This document shows positions 16,394 through 25,365 of a DNA stretch of 50,842 nt, one piece after another. The DNA comes from GCA-2861595 sp035536185 (lineage in GTDB: Bacteria; Actinomycetota; Acidimicrobiia; Acidimicrobiales; GCA-2861595). The stretch lies in contig DATLOM010000007.1 in the NCBI GenBank assembly GCA_035536185.1, positions 1 to 50,842 of the forward strand. Reading direction: 5' to 3'. Under the pieces are notes generated by a model. The model was not told the origin of the DNA and did no database searches. It was given only the letters and a program-made list of their open reading frames with translations. A program made the position numbers and the translations under genes. Within the stretch, counting starts at the first letter, position 1; each line of letters opens with the position of its first letter.

Positions 16394-19300
16394 ATGTTGA
16401 ATGTCGGCAAGCTGGCGCCCAACGCCGCTGAGTACTTCCTGGGCGAGGTCGCCTCCTCGGCCATCGACTACTACACCGGGGCAAAGGAGGCTCACGGCTA
16501 CTGGTGCGGCTCCCTGGCGGCAGACCTGGGCCTGGTGGGCCAGGTCGACCCCGAGGACTTCCGAGCGTTGCTCGCCGGTCTCGATCCTCGCACTGGCGAG
16601 GCGCTGGTGGCCGACTCGGGCGCGTCGTGCCGGCGCCAGCGGGCGCGTGCCGGCGAGACGGAGTGGTTGACGCCGAAGCTGGTCGCGGAGCGGCTCAGGG
16701 TCTCGGTGCGCCAGGTTCACCGGCTGATCTCCGCCGGTCAAAAGGGTTCCTCCGAGGTCGCCTCGCTGGCCGCCAAGGCGACCAGTGAAAGCGCCCGGCG
16801 GCCAGGTTGGCGAGTATCGGCCGCCGAGGTCACCCGCTACGCGGCCGCTCAGGCACCCAAGGCCCGCCGCCCCGGCTACGACCTTGCCTTCCGCCCACCC
16901 AAGAGCGTGAGCGTGGCGTGGGCTCTGGGCGATGAACGGATTCGTGAGGCCATTCGTGAGGCCCATCGTGAGGCGGTGGCCGCCGCCCTTGCCTATCTGG
17001 AGGACCAGGCGGCTTCGGCTCGCTCGGGGCACAACAGAGCCCGGGTGGCCACTGACGGCTACGTCGCCGCCGCCTTCGACCACCGCACCAGCCGCGCCGG
17101 CGACCCGCTCCTGCACACCCACGTCGTGGTGGCCAACCTCACGCGTCTGCCCGACGGCACCTGGCGCGCCCTCGACAGTCGAGGGATCTTTCGCCACGCC
17201 AAGACCGCTGGATTCCTCTACCAGGCCGAGCTGCGTCACCTGCTGTCGGCTCGCCTTGGCGTTGCGTGGGAGCCGGTGCGAAACGGCTGGGCCGATGTCG
17301 CCGGGGTACCGGCCGCGCTGGTGGCCATGTTCTCCAAGCGCCGGGCCGACATCGAGGCGGCCGTCGCCGAGGTAGGCGCCAGCTCGGCTCGCGCCTACCA
17401 GGCGGCCACCTTGGCCACCCGCCCGAGGAAAGAACATGACGGCGGTGCGATGAGCCTCGAAGAGCGGTGGCGGGCAGAGGCCCCGGGCCTCGACGTGAAG
17501 AAGGGTTGGCTGTCCGCCTGCCTTGGCCATCGGGCGCCCGTTGCGCCTTCGACCGAAGTAATGGAGGAGCTTCTCGACGAGCTTGGCGGACCGTATGGGG
17601 TGACGGAGTTCGCCTCCACCTTCGATCGTCGCGACGTGATCCGAGCACTCTGTGAGAGAGCAGGGGAGGCGGTGTCGGCTGAGTCGCTGGTGACCTGGGC
17701 CGACCGCTTCCTGGCCAGCGACAGGGTCGTGGTGCTGGCGCCGACCTCGGCGACGGCGAACTGGCGCTTCAGCACACCTGAACTGGTGGGCCTCGAAGCC
17801 CGCCTGCTGGCTGCGGCAGAAGAAGCGCCCAGTCGGCCAGCGCCCGCAGCCGATCCTGCGGTTCTCGATCGTGTGCTCGCCGCTCGCCCGGATCTGTCGG
17901 ACGAGCAGCGGGACATGGTCGAAGCGATGTGCACCTCAGAGCGGGCTCTGCTGGGGATCGGCGGCCGCCCAGGCTCGGGCAAGACGGTGGCCACTGCGGC
18001 ATACGTCGAGGCGCTGGTGCGAAGCGGTGTGCCGGTGGTCGGCTGCTCGCTCAGCGCCACCGCAGCAGCCGAGCTCGATGCAGCCACCGGCCTCGGCGCA
18101 CGCACCGGCCGCCCCGCCAGCACCATCGCTCGCCTGCTGATGGAACTCGATGACCCACGCGAGGGCGGCCTGGCTCCTGGGTCGGTGGTCATCATCGACG
18201 AAGCCTCCATGGCCCCGACACGCCTTCTCACCCGCCTCCTCGACCACGCCGAGCGAGCCGGGGGAGCGGTTCGCCTCATTGGTGATCCAGACCAGCACGG
18301 AGCCGTGGAGGCCGGTGGCGTGTTCGCCGCCCTAGTGGCCCGTGCCGGCGACGAAGTCCTCATGCTCAAGGCGAACCACCGCCAGCTCGACCCCATGGAG
18401 CGCCAAGCCATCGCCGCCTATCGGGGGGGCCATGTTGCCGACGCCGTTGCTTCGTACGACGCAGACGGCAAGTTGACCCGCTCGGCAACGGCGGCGGAGA
18501 GCTACGACGCCATGGCTGCGGCCTGGTTCGCCGCACGGTGCGATGGGCGGCGAGACCCGATGGTGGCAGGCACCAACGCCGCGCGTTCATCCCTGAACCA
18601 GCGGGCCAGAGCAATGCTCCTCGGCGCCGGTGAACTCCATGGTGAAGTGCTGGTGGCGGCTGGGCGTGAGTTCCAGGTTGGCGACGAGGTAGTCACGCGG
18701 CTCAACGACCGGCGCCTTCGTGGTCCCGGCGGGGACTTCGTCAAGAACGGGAGCGTCGGCCGGGTGGTGGTAGTCGACCGGAAACGATCGGAGCTGGTCG
18801 TGAGCTTCGACACTGAAGGCGAGATCCGCCTGCCGGCTGAGTACATCGACACCGGTGTGGTCGAACACGCTTACGCCCGCACCACCTACGGGTTGCAGGG
18901 AGCCACGCTGGAGTCAGCCTTCTACCATCCGACCGACGCCTCGTCTTTCGAGGAGGGCTACGTGGCCCTGACCCGTGCCCGCCACTCCACCCAGCTTTTC
19001 GTGGTCGAGGGAGACATCGAAGACCAAGAGGCTCACGGCGCTGACGCCGAGGTCACGAATCTCGACGCGGTCACCGAGTCGCTTGGCAGGCGACGTGCCG
19101 GCAATCTCGCCCACGCCGAAGACGAGTCCACGGGGGCCGGGGTCAAATTGATCGGCGCGACTCTCGCTGAGCTCACCGTACGCCGTGAGGCCCTCGACAG
19201 TCTGCTTGCCGATGAGCCGGTCCCCATCGAACTTGACCTCGCTGCCGCCGAACGTCGCCTCCAGTCCCTCCTAGGTCGCCGGTGGACGTACGGACCTCCG

Positions 19301-19702
19301 AGCCCCCCGAGAAGCGGCGGCAGGGACACCACCAGGTGGATCGATGCCGCCATCCAGCGCACGGAGGACGAAGTGGCGAGCCTCCGGATCCACCGACGGG
19401 AACGAGAGGAGTGGTTGGCCAAGTACACGCCGGAGCTGAAGGAGCGGAAGGCGCTGCTCCATGCCGCCGCCGCCCGCCGGGTCCAGCTTGTCCACACGCT
19501 TCGTGCGAAGCCGCCCGCGGCGGTACTGGAGTGCCTCGGGCCCCGACCCCGCGGTCCCGCCGCCGCCCGCCGCTGGGACGCTGCCGCAGCAGGTGTGGTT
19601 ATCGGCCTCGACGCGGCCAACAAGCTTCGTGGGAGTCACGATCGGTCACGACCAGAGCGCCCGACTGTTGCGCCCGTAGAGCGTGAACCTGACGTCCGGT
19701 GA
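16394..19702 (+). CDS. MobF-type conjugative relaxase/helicase (TraA/TrwC-like) with inserted HTH
   Basis: 1102 residues. The N-terminal TrwC-type relaxase has catalytic tyrosine candidates in SSAIDYYTGAK (about 24-30), the FRPPKSVSVAWAL strand (about 166-178) and the metal-binding H-T-H in LLHTHVVVANLTR (about 238-250). The C-terminal half is a superfamily 1 RecD-like helicase: Walker A GGRPGSGKT near 520, Walker B VVIIDEAS near 598, GDPDQHGAVEAGG, ARTTYGLQGATLES and GYVALTRARH. It nicks oriT and unwinds the transferred strand. Residues ~89-152 contain an excisionase/MerR-like helix-turn-helix (WLTPKLVAERLRVSVRQVHRLI ... WRVSAAEVTRY in separate blocks) placed inside the relaxase domain, which is not usual for TrwC/TraI. 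The basic C-terminal tail has no known domain. Confidence 0.92.
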   Translation: MLNVGKLAPNAAEYFLGEVASSAIDYYTGAKEAHGYWCGSLAADLGLVGQVDPEDFRALLAGLDPRTGEALVADSGASCRRQRARAGETEWLTPKLVAERLRVSVRQVHRLISAGQKGSSEVASLAAKATSESARRPGWRVSAAEVTRYAAAQAPKARRPGYDLAFRPPKSVSVAWALGDERIREAIREAHREAVAAALAYLEDQAASARSGHNRARVATDGYVAAAFDHRTSRAGDPLLHTHVVVANLTRLPDGTWRALDSRGIFRHAKTAGFLYQAELRHLLSARLGVAWEPVRNGWADVAGVPAALVAMFSKRRADIEAAVAEVGASSARAYQAATLATRPRKEHDGGAMSLEERWRAEAPGLDVKKGWLSACLGHRAPVAPSTEVMEELLDELGGPYGVTEFASTFDRRDVIRALCERAGEAVSAESLVTWADRFLASDRVVVLAPTSATANWRFSTPELVGLEARLLAAAEEAPSRPAPAADPAVLDRVLAARPDLSDEQRDMVEAMCTSERALLGIGGRPGSGKTVATAAYVEALVRSGVPVVGCSLSATAAAELDAATGLGARTGRPASTIARLLMELDDPREGGLAPGSVVIIDEASMAPTRLLTRLLDHAERAGGAVRLIGDPDQHGAVEAGGVFAALVARAGDEVLMLKANHRQLDPMERQAIAAYRGGHVADAVASYDADGKLTRSATAAESYDAMAAAWFAARCDGRRDPMVAGTNAARSSLNQRARAMLLGAGELHGEVLVAAGREFQVGDEVVTRLNDRRLRGPGGDFVKNGSVGRVVVVDRKRSELVVSFDTEGEIRLPAEYIDTGVVEHAYARTTYGLQGATLESAFYHPTDASSFEEGYVALTRARHSTQLFVVEGDIEDQEAHGADAEVTNLDAVTESLGRRRAGNLAHAEDESTGAGVKLIGATLAELTVRREALDSLLADEPVPIELDLAAAERRLQSLLGRRWTYGPPSPPRSGGRDTTRWIDAAIQRTEDEVASLRIHRREREEWLAKYTPELKERKALLHAAAARRVQLVHTLRAKPPAAVLECLGPRPRGPAAARRWDAAAAGVVIGLDAANKLRGSHDRSRPERPTVAPVEREPDVR

Positions 19703-19928
19703 GCGCCCGGAATCATGAGCGTTGGGAACGGCAAGCATTCTCAGCGCCAGGGCCCGAGATGCGGGGCCAGGATTACAGGGCGAGTACCTACCCCTCCCGA
19801 GCGGGTGTTCGCCGGATACCTCGCGCACCCACGCATGGGTCTGAGCGCACCGTCTCCCGTTGCGCGATTCGTCGGATTCGGCCGTCGAGTTTCCCACTGT
19901 GGAACCCCAGGGTGACCTGGAGTGCGGT

Positions 19929-20540
19929 TCACGAGCCCGTTGGCGCCGGTCCAGCAAGCACTTTGCGGACTTGGTCGGCTAAGCCGGGCAACAGTACGGC
20001 TGCGCCGAACATCTTGACGATGTCCGCTCTGGTACCCCAAGCGGAAGTGGGATCGAGGGCCTCAACCATGCCGACGAGAGCTGCAACCACTAGCCCGAGA
20101 ACAACAGCAACGCTCCGGGCGGCCCGGGACTGAAGCGCGGCGCGGGTCGGGCTAATCGGCGTGGCGGCCGCAGGCGCGGTGCGCTCGAGAGCGCCGATCC
20201 AGGAAGCCCGTGCCTGCAGGCCGAGGGTGTGAGCGGCTCTTCCCTGTAGATCGAGTACCTGCGCAGCGGGGTCAGTGGTCCCCTCGGGAGCGCCGAAGAC
20301 GCCGGCAACCTCGTCAAGGGTGGAGGCTGCCAGGCTCGTGCGAAGGGCTTGGAGCCGCTGCTTCTCAGCTGCAGGGGCCGTCAGCATCCGGGCAGCGAGG
20401 CGCCGCTCCTCGTCCAGCGCGAGCTTGGCGAGGACGCCGTGCTCGCGGAGGTGGCTGGCAATCTTGGTCGGAGTGTCCCGGTCACCGAGTCGCTGGATGC
20501 CGAAACGAAGATCGTGGTGCGCCGAACTGGCCAAGGCCAC
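19929..20540 (-). CDS. Hypothetical membrane protein
   Basis: 203 residues from GTG 20540; the frame is open a little further upstream. The first 140 residues are charged and helical. A transmembrane segment (SVAVVLGLVVAALVGMV, about 145-162) and a second weakly hydrophobic helix near the end (MFGAAVLLPGLADQV) follow. No family is recognised. It is convergent with the relaxase. The C-terminal pair of helices resembles membrane-anchoring tails of predicted effectors, but this is too weak to name. Confidence 0.55.
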   Translation of the reverse strand: MALASSAHHDLRFGIQRLGDRDTPTKIASHLREHGVLAKLALDEERRLAARMLTAPAAEKQRLQALRTSLAASTLDEVAGVFGAPEGTTDPAAQVLDLQGRAAHTLGLQARASWIGALERTAPAAATPISPTRAALQSRAARSVAVVLGLVVAALVGMVEALDPTSAWGTRADIVKMFGAAVLLPGLADQVRKVLAGPAPTGS

Positions 20541-20649
20541 CTCGCTCGAGCCGCTGCGACCCGCCGGCTGGGCACGGTGACATCATCGCACGCTGACAGA
20601 TGGGCCGCTGCCCTTACCACCCCTCTTCGAATTAGAGCGCCACCTGTTC

Positions 20650-20975
20650 GTGCCCGAATCACCGCCCATGGCCGACCCGGGGCAAGCAGCGGTAGTCCGA
20701 TGGCTGGCCGCCGGAGATGCGGGCGACCTCGATGCCTTCGACCACCTCCTCCATACCGACTCGGGGATTCACGCGCCCCTCGGCCTCTCCACGACCAGCG
20801 GAGGCGGAGAAGGCGATCTGGCGGGACGCACTGGCCGCCATGCCGATCTTCGCCACGAGGTTCAGCACCCGGACAACGCGGCGAAGAACTTTCAGGCGCA
20901 GCCCGCTCTGCGCTGAGGTAAAGATCGCTGTCGGGGCTGCCGAGAAGCTTCTCCAAGCGCTAGAGGCGATGCCCT
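20650..20975 (+). pseudogene. Frameshifted SnoaL-like (NTF2-fold) protein remnant
   Basis: The first 55 codons read VVRWLAAGDAGDLDAFDHLL and IHAPLGLSTTSGG, the opening helix and strand of SnoaL-like ester cyclase/polyketide cyclase proteins. The expected continuation (KAIWRDALAAMP, then DLRHEVQ) is found in two different frames, so at least two indels break the gene. No substrate can be inferred. It lies between two gene groups and is probably dead. Confidence 0.5.
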
Positions 20976-21100
20976 GACTATCTGGACGCGCAAGCGTACG
21001 GGAGGCCGGATTGGAGCTTCCGCTTCGGCGCTGCGGCCGTGCCCGGGGGGGCAGTCACCACGCCCTCGACTCATCATGCCGATCAGGACCATCGGAACGA

Positions 21101-21538
21101 TCACGACCGGTGTGACCGACGCCTCCTGACGGCCTGGGCGATCCGGAGGGCCGCCTTGCCGGGGTGCTCGTGCTCCCACACCCGCACGACCACCCATCCT
21201 TCGGAGGCAAGGTGCCTGTCGCTGTCCCGGTCGCGGGCGACGGTGCGGTCGAGCTTCGCTTGCCACCAGTCGGCGTTCGCCTTCGGCGCGGAGCGATGGT
21301 ACGGGCAGGCATGCCAAAAGCAGCCGTCAACGAACACCGCCACCCTCTCGCCCGGGAACACAAGGTCGGCGCTGCGACGGAACGACGGGAGCGGTCGGTG
21401 GTCGACTCGGTAGCGCAGGCCGACGGCGTGCACGGCTCGGCGAACTGCGAGCTCGGGTCCGGTGTCGCGGCGAGCTTGTCGCTGGAACCGAGCACGCACC
21501 GCTAGCGACGAGGGAACGGGTGCGGGCATGGTATTCAT
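21101..21538 (-). CDS. vsr: Vsr-type very-short-patch mismatch endonuclease
   Basis: 145 residues, the normal size. It has the motifs TGPELAVRRAVHAVGLRYRV, the catalytic-core strand ADLVFPGERVAVFVDGCFW with following H-A-C, and WEHEHPGKA. Vsr enzymes nick 5' of T in T:G mismatches that arise by deamination of 5-methylcytosine. It is the third gene of a methyltransferase/endonuclease/vsr operon (10-bp gap from the endonuclease gene), so it should protect this system's methylated sites from mutation. Confidence 0.93.
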   Translation of the reverse strand: MNTMPAPVPSSLAVRARFQRQARRDTGPELAVRRAVHAVGLRYRVDHRPLPSFRRSADLVFPGERVAVFVDGCFWHACPYHRSAPKANADWWQAKLDRTVARDRDSDRHLASEGWVVVRVWEHEHPGKAALRIAQAVRRRRSHRS

Positions 21539-21548
21539 GAGTCGCCCT

Positions 21549-22460
21549 TCATTCGGCAGAGGTGGCGAACTCTACGAGGGGGCCGAGGTCGTGCTCCCAG
21601 AAGAGGATGACGCCTCGGGTATGGGCCCCTTTGAGCGCGGACAGGTCGTACACCCCGGCAAGGACGGCGGCGGTCATGACTTGCTCGCCGAAGGAGCGCC
21701 GCCAGCCGTCCGCCTTGCCGCCCACCTCCCGGATGAGGCGCTTCCAGCCATTCTTGGGACCGTTTGACGACTTGCACTCGATCGCCAGGATGCGCCCGTC
21801 CCGCAGGCGAAGTGGCACGTCACACTTGTCGCCAGCGAGCAGCCGCTCCCGTGAATAGGACCCGCGGGGCAACACGTCGATGGTCGTGATGGGCCGACGT
21901 TCGACGTCACGGTCGAATCCGGCGGTCGCAAGGACGGCCGCTACCGCAGCCTCTTGTCGGCGGCTCGCGCGTCCTCGGCCCGCCGTCGCGAATCGTTGCT
22001 GCGCAAGCGGCATCACGGTGGCATCGAGCGCCCGCTCGAGCTCGGAAGGTGTCGGGTCCCGCCCAGCGCCGACCCAGGGGAAACGGACTGCGTCGATGAA
22101 CACGCGAAACACTTCCGCCGTGTGCTCAGCCCAATGCATCGACACCTTCTTGAACTTCGGCCCGCCGACGTATGTCCACAGGTCCTCCTCGCTGACCGGC
22201 GGGCCGCAGCAGTACCGCAGGACGTGCCACCACATCCCCGGCTCAACGAGCAGCGAGTCGGAGGTGATGGATCGCAGATTGTTGGTTGCGGCAAACACGT
22301 TCATCACGAGCGAGCGCGTTTCGTCGAACTTCGCAGCCCACAACGCCGAATCCGCTGCCTTCCGTTCCGCGACGAAGTTGTCGATCGCCCGTTGACGGTC
22401 CGCGGCAAGGCGGTCGTCGTCCCACACCGGAGCCTTTACGAACCCACGCCGGGGAGCCAC
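21549..22460 (-). CDS. XamI-family type II restriction endonuclease
   Basis: 303 residues. The family blocks I recognise are the CGPPVSEEDL segment, FPWVGAGRDPTPSELE, the core DKCDVPLRLRDGRILAIECK (D and E-x-K of the PD-(D/E)XK fold), and the end RGVILFWEHDLGPLVEF. XamI recognises GTCGAC; that this enzyme has the same target is inferred from family only. GTG start three bases after the methyltransferase stop, with GAGGTG upstream: a tight operon in which the protective methylase is made first. Confidence 0.88.
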   Translation of the reverse strand: MAPRRGFVKAPVWDDDRLAADRQRAIDNFVAERKAADSALWAAKFDETRSLVMNVFAATNNLRSITSDSLLVEPGMWWHVLRYCCGPPVSEEDLWTYVGGPKFKKVSMHWAEHTAEVFRVFIDAVRFPWVGAGRDPTPSELERALDATVMPLAQQRFATAGRGRASRRQEAAVAAVLATAGFDRDVERRPITTIDVLPRGSYSRERLLAGDKCDVPLRLRDGRILAIECKSSNGPKNGWKRLIREVGGKADGWRRSFGEQVMTAAVLAGVYDLSALKGAHTRGVILFWEHDLGPLVEFATSAE

Positions 22461-22463
22461 TCG

Positions 22464-23702
22464 TCACCTCACCCGACGCCTCTGGCGTCGTGACGGGCCG
22501 TTCACACGCTCCTCCATCGCGGTGTACGCGATGCGCCGGGCGAACTCGGGTGGCCACGGTGCCGACGGTGGCGGCGTTCGAGCGCGACCGCGCGCAAGGG
22601 CGTCGGCGATGGCGGAGGCGACGGCGCGGCCGATCGGCACGCATACAGCGTTGCCAATCTGGCGAAACCTGCTCGTCGTCGTGCCAACGAACTGCCACTC
22701 CGGCGGGAAGCCCTGCAGCCCCGCGCACTCACGCCAGGTAAGCCGACGAAGTGACCCGTCGCTTAGGCGCCACCAGTCCGGCGTAGCCGCTGCGCGGATT
22801 GTGCGAGAGGGAACCGCCGGGTCGGCCAAGAAGCAGTCCTGCTTGTACCCCCAATGCCCTGACGGTCGCTGGTATTCGACGACGCCGCCGGTGCGCAGGC
22901 CGGTCCCAGGAACGAGTTTGGCAAGCTCGGAGGCGCGCGCCGGTGACGGTCTCACTACGTCGGCGGCGTCGGGCTCAGCCTGCCCCGCCATGAGTTCTCC
23001 GAGCGTCACCCACGGCTTCAGTCCCTGGGACAGATCGGCCGTGCGGCTGTGGGTCGGCGCCGGGAACTCGGGCAGGTGATGGTCCGGTGTGCCGATCATG
23101 TAGAGCCGGACCCGACGCTGTGCAGCGCCATAGTCGGCCGCGTTGAGTACGCCGAAGCGAACGGCGTAGCCGATCTCCTCGAAGCTTGCTTGCACCAGCT
23201 CGAGGACTTGGCCCGGTCGGCCGTCCGGCCCCTTCTGCGTAAGCAGCCCGCGCACGTTCTCGAACAGCACGTACCTCGGCCGCACGTCGGCTGCGAGGCG
23301 AACGAACTCCAAGAGCAAACCCCCTCGCGGGTCGTCGAGGCCACGCTGCCGGCCGGCACTAGAGAACGGCTGGCACGGCGGCCCTCCTGTAAGTAGGTCG
23401 GGACGCCAGTTGTGCGGCGCGCCCGCTGGACGGAGGTCGCGTCCGGTGACGCGCGCGACGTCCGCGCTTACTATCCGGGTGCCCTCCAAGTATCGGCGGC
23501 CGCCACCGTCTGAGACGAGGATTCCCGCTTGCTGCGAGGCGCGCAGCGACGCGATCGCGTCGGCGTTCAGGTCGACGGCGGCAACCGTGCGGAACCCAGC
23601 CTGCTCCGTCGAGATCGCTAGCCCGCCCGCGCCGACGAACAAGTCGATGCTGTTCGCTCGGCGGTGTGTCTGCTCGGAGTTGTGGATTTCAGGGGAGGTC
23701 AA
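22464..23702 (-). CDS. DNA (cytosine-5-) methyltransferase
   Basis: 412 residues. It contains the m5C-methyltransferase motifs in order: I (SIDLFVGAGGL), IV with the catalytic cysteine (TGGPPCQPFSS), VI (VLFENV), VIII (QRRVRLYMIG), a variable target-recognition region around 230-310, IX (RRLTWRECAGLQGFP) and X (QIGNAVCVPIGRAV). The apparent start is a TTG at 23702; no better upstream start is visible. It is paired with the XamI-type endonuclease and Vsr. It methylates the cognate site so that host DNA is not cut. Confidence 0.95.
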   Translation of the reverse strand: MTSPEIHNSEQTHRRANSIDLFVGAGGLAISTEQAGFRTVAAVDLNADAIASLRASQQAGILVSDGGGRRYLEGTRIVSADVARVTGRDLRPAGAPHNWRPDLLTGGPPCQPFSSAGRQRGLDDPRGGLLLEFVRLAADVRPRYVLFENVRGLLTQKGPDGRPGQVLELVQASFEEIGYAVRFGVLNAADYGAAQRRVRLYMIGTPDHHLPEFPAPTHSRTADLSQGLKPWVTLGELMAGQAEPDAADVVRPSPARASELAKLVPGTGLRTGGVVEYQRPSGHWGYKQDCFLADPAVPSRTIRAAATPDWWRLSDGSLRRLTWRECAGLQGFPPEWQFVGTTTSRFRQIGNAVCVPIGRAVASAIADALARGRARTPPPSAPWPPEFARRIAYTAMEERVNGPSRRQRRRVR

Positions 23703-23772
23703 GTGCGCCCAACCTCAGGTGGCGAACGGATGTTCGTTGAAATCGTAGTTGCCGGGGTGGCGCTGATGGCGG

Positions 23773-24055
23773 ATGCCACCCCCTCCCCCCCCGGACGACC
23801 ATCGTCGCACGTGGACTCGCTCGGGCGAGCCAGCCTTCACCATCGTCACCTGCGCGGCCGACGACGACGTCGCCCGGCTCCACGACTGGATGCCGGTGAT
23901 GCTCGCTGCCGACGACTGGGTGACGTGGCTTGACTGGGCGCCCGACCAATCAGCAAACACGACTTGTCTGTGGCGACCGGATCCTCTATCAGCCGCTGAT
24001 ATCGGGGCCGCACGGTGCTGCCGACGAACAGAGCGGCTCGTCGCGTGCCCTTGAG
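23773..24055 (+). pseudogene. Fragment of a YedK/HMCES-like (SRAP) protein
   Basis: About 60 residues read EPAFTIVTCAADDDVARLHDWMPVML in two blocks, followed by WVTWLDWAP, matching the second half of SOS-response-associated peptidase (SRAP) proteins that crosslink to abasic sites. The N-terminal catalytic Cys2 region is missing upstream and the C-terminus diverges, so this is a remnant. It starts 70 bp from the methyltransferase start, on the other strand. Confidence 0.6.
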
Positions 24056-24119
24056 CCGACCAAAACTCGACGGTCTCGCGCCGGGCGTGGGGCTCCCGCA
24101 GGCAGCCCAGCAGGTTAAG

Positions 24120-24840
24120 CGCGGTACGCGAGGGTCCTGGACTACCTGTCGCACCTGCCGACTACCTAGGTGGAGAGCGCTTCTTGAGGAGCGGCGAGTT
24201 CGGGTTGCAGGATCTTGCCCCATCGCTCGATCGAGTGGACTACCCACATCGCCGAGAAGAGCCCGATCTCCGTCATCTCGAGACCAGTGTTCGATGGTGC
24301 CAGCGACTTCTTGATGATGGCGCCAGCGAGGGCCATTGTGAGACCCGATGGCGATTTACGACAGGCCCAGCGCCTTCCAGTCCCGCGAGGTCTTCGGACC
24401 ATCATCGCTATCGATCCTAAACAGCGCAATGCCCCCGATGATCGCGCCCCGCGGAGTGGTGTAGGTCGGCGCCTTTGGGATCATCGACGACAACCTCAGT
24501 GTGTCATGCCGTGATGGCGAATGTGGCCTCGCGGTTGGTGTCGGCGGTGACGCCGATCCAGTAGTCGTCCCTACGCCTGATGAGTTATTGCGGCCCCGCC
24601 AAGTATGACTGGCCAGATCACGAGCGATGCCACTGCACAGCACGTACCAGCCGGGTGGGGGTTGCCGTCGAGCCGGACCCAGTCGACTCCGAGTGCGCCA
24701 CCACAGTGCAAACTGCAGAAGGCCGAACGCCAGAGGCCAAGGATCATGGCCGTCGTCCGGGATGTCGCCCGCAGCTCCCAAGACGCGAACCGCCTGTCGG
24801 TTGAAGAAATCGTTCATGGACGTCACGGCCACGATCGCGG
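24120..24840 (-). pseudogene. Degenerate coding region, family unknown
   Basis: Minus-strand frames look protein-like but do not join. From 24832 an open stretch begins MNDFFNRQAVRVLGAAGDIP, then loses character. A second frame gives DDYWIGVTADTNREATFAIT and a stop near 24506. A short tail ends TSRDWKALGLS near 24359. A 56-codon frame from ATG 24336 (MALAGAIIKKSLAPSNTG ... ) ends at 24166. This pattern suggests one or two decayed genes with indels. I recognise no family. Confidence 0.3.
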
Positions 24841-24907
24841 GCGGTTAACCCCGCACGACTCTGGTGGCACGGCGATCGTTTCGAACTACATCTTCCGCGC
24901 CTCGTTC

Positions 24908-25153
24908 TCAGTTCCCTGGATGTGTTCCCTGGATGAGCCAGTCGATCGACACGTCGAGTTCTCGCACGAGACCGAGCAGGGTGAAGACGCCGGGGTTCTG
25001 TACGCGGCCCTGCTCGATGGCACGCAGGGTATCCAGTTTCACGTTGGCTCGCGTAGCTAGCTCCTGCTGCGTGAGGCCGCGCCGCTCGCGGGCTTCCCGG
25101 AGACGTGGGCCGAGACGCCGGCCGGGCTGACGGTCGCTCTCGGCAGGGCTCAC
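24908..25153 (-). CDS. XRE-family HTH regulator
   Basis: 81 residues from GTG 25153; an upstream TTG at 25192 would add 13 residues but overlaps the palindromic operator. The HTH (RLREARERRGLTQQELATRANV ... LRAIEQGR in separate blocks) is a standard Cro/C1 type, ending near DWLIQGTHPGN. The final codons sit on a short tandem repeat (TTCCCTGGATG twice). Divergent from the smORF/propeller operon with a 16-bp palindrome between them, it is probably an autorepressor and regulator of that operon. Confidence 0.85.
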   Translation of the reverse strand: MSPAESDRQPGRRLGPRLREARERRGLTQQELATRANVKLDTLRAIEQGRVQNPGVFTLLGLVRELDVSIDWLIQGTHPGN

Positions 25154-25169
25154 GATACGCGTTAGTACT

Positions 25170-25185
25170 ATCCTCCTAGGAGGAT
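25170..25185. promoter_or_regulatory. 16-bp perfect palindrome, probable XRE operator
   Basis: ATCCTCCTAGGAGGAT, fully self-complementary, lies 17 bp upstream of the XRE GTG. The adjacent AT-rich block contains TATACT (plus, 25194-25199) and ACTATA, that is TATAGT on the minus strand (25192-25197), so -10 elements for both directions overlap next to the palindrome. A bound repressor could shut both transcripts. Confidence 0.65.
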
Positions 25186-25224
25186 CACCCAACTATACTG
25201 GTGTCGTCTGAAGGTAGGTACCCG

Positions 25225-25365
25225 ATGGGCGTGCGCGTCGTAGGCGAAGCGTTCGGTATGAGGCCAGTCGCTCAGACTCAGTCCGGGCAGCCATCGGCCG
25301 GAAGGAATCCGTTGATGCTTTCAGTCGACGACTCGGCCGCGGAACTGCGGGGCGGACGAGGATGA
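25225..25365 (+). CDS. 46-residue small ORF coupled to the propeller gene
   Basis: ATG 25225 preceded by GGTAGG; TGA at 25363-25365 overlaps the next gene's ATG as ATGA. The product begins MGVRVVGEAFGMRPVAQ and ends acidic then Gly/Arg-rich, without a transmembrane segment. The coupling and the promoter-like TATACT 25 bp upstream argue for real translation. It may be a small partner protein or a leader. No homologue is recognised. Confidence 0.5.
   Translation: MGVRVVGEAFGMRPVAQTQSGQPSAGRNPLMLSVDDSAAELRGGRG

Noticed and set aside
16316..17530. 404-codon minus-strand open frame opposite the relaxase
   Set aside because: Antisense to conserved relaxase motifs, no domain, no ribosome site.
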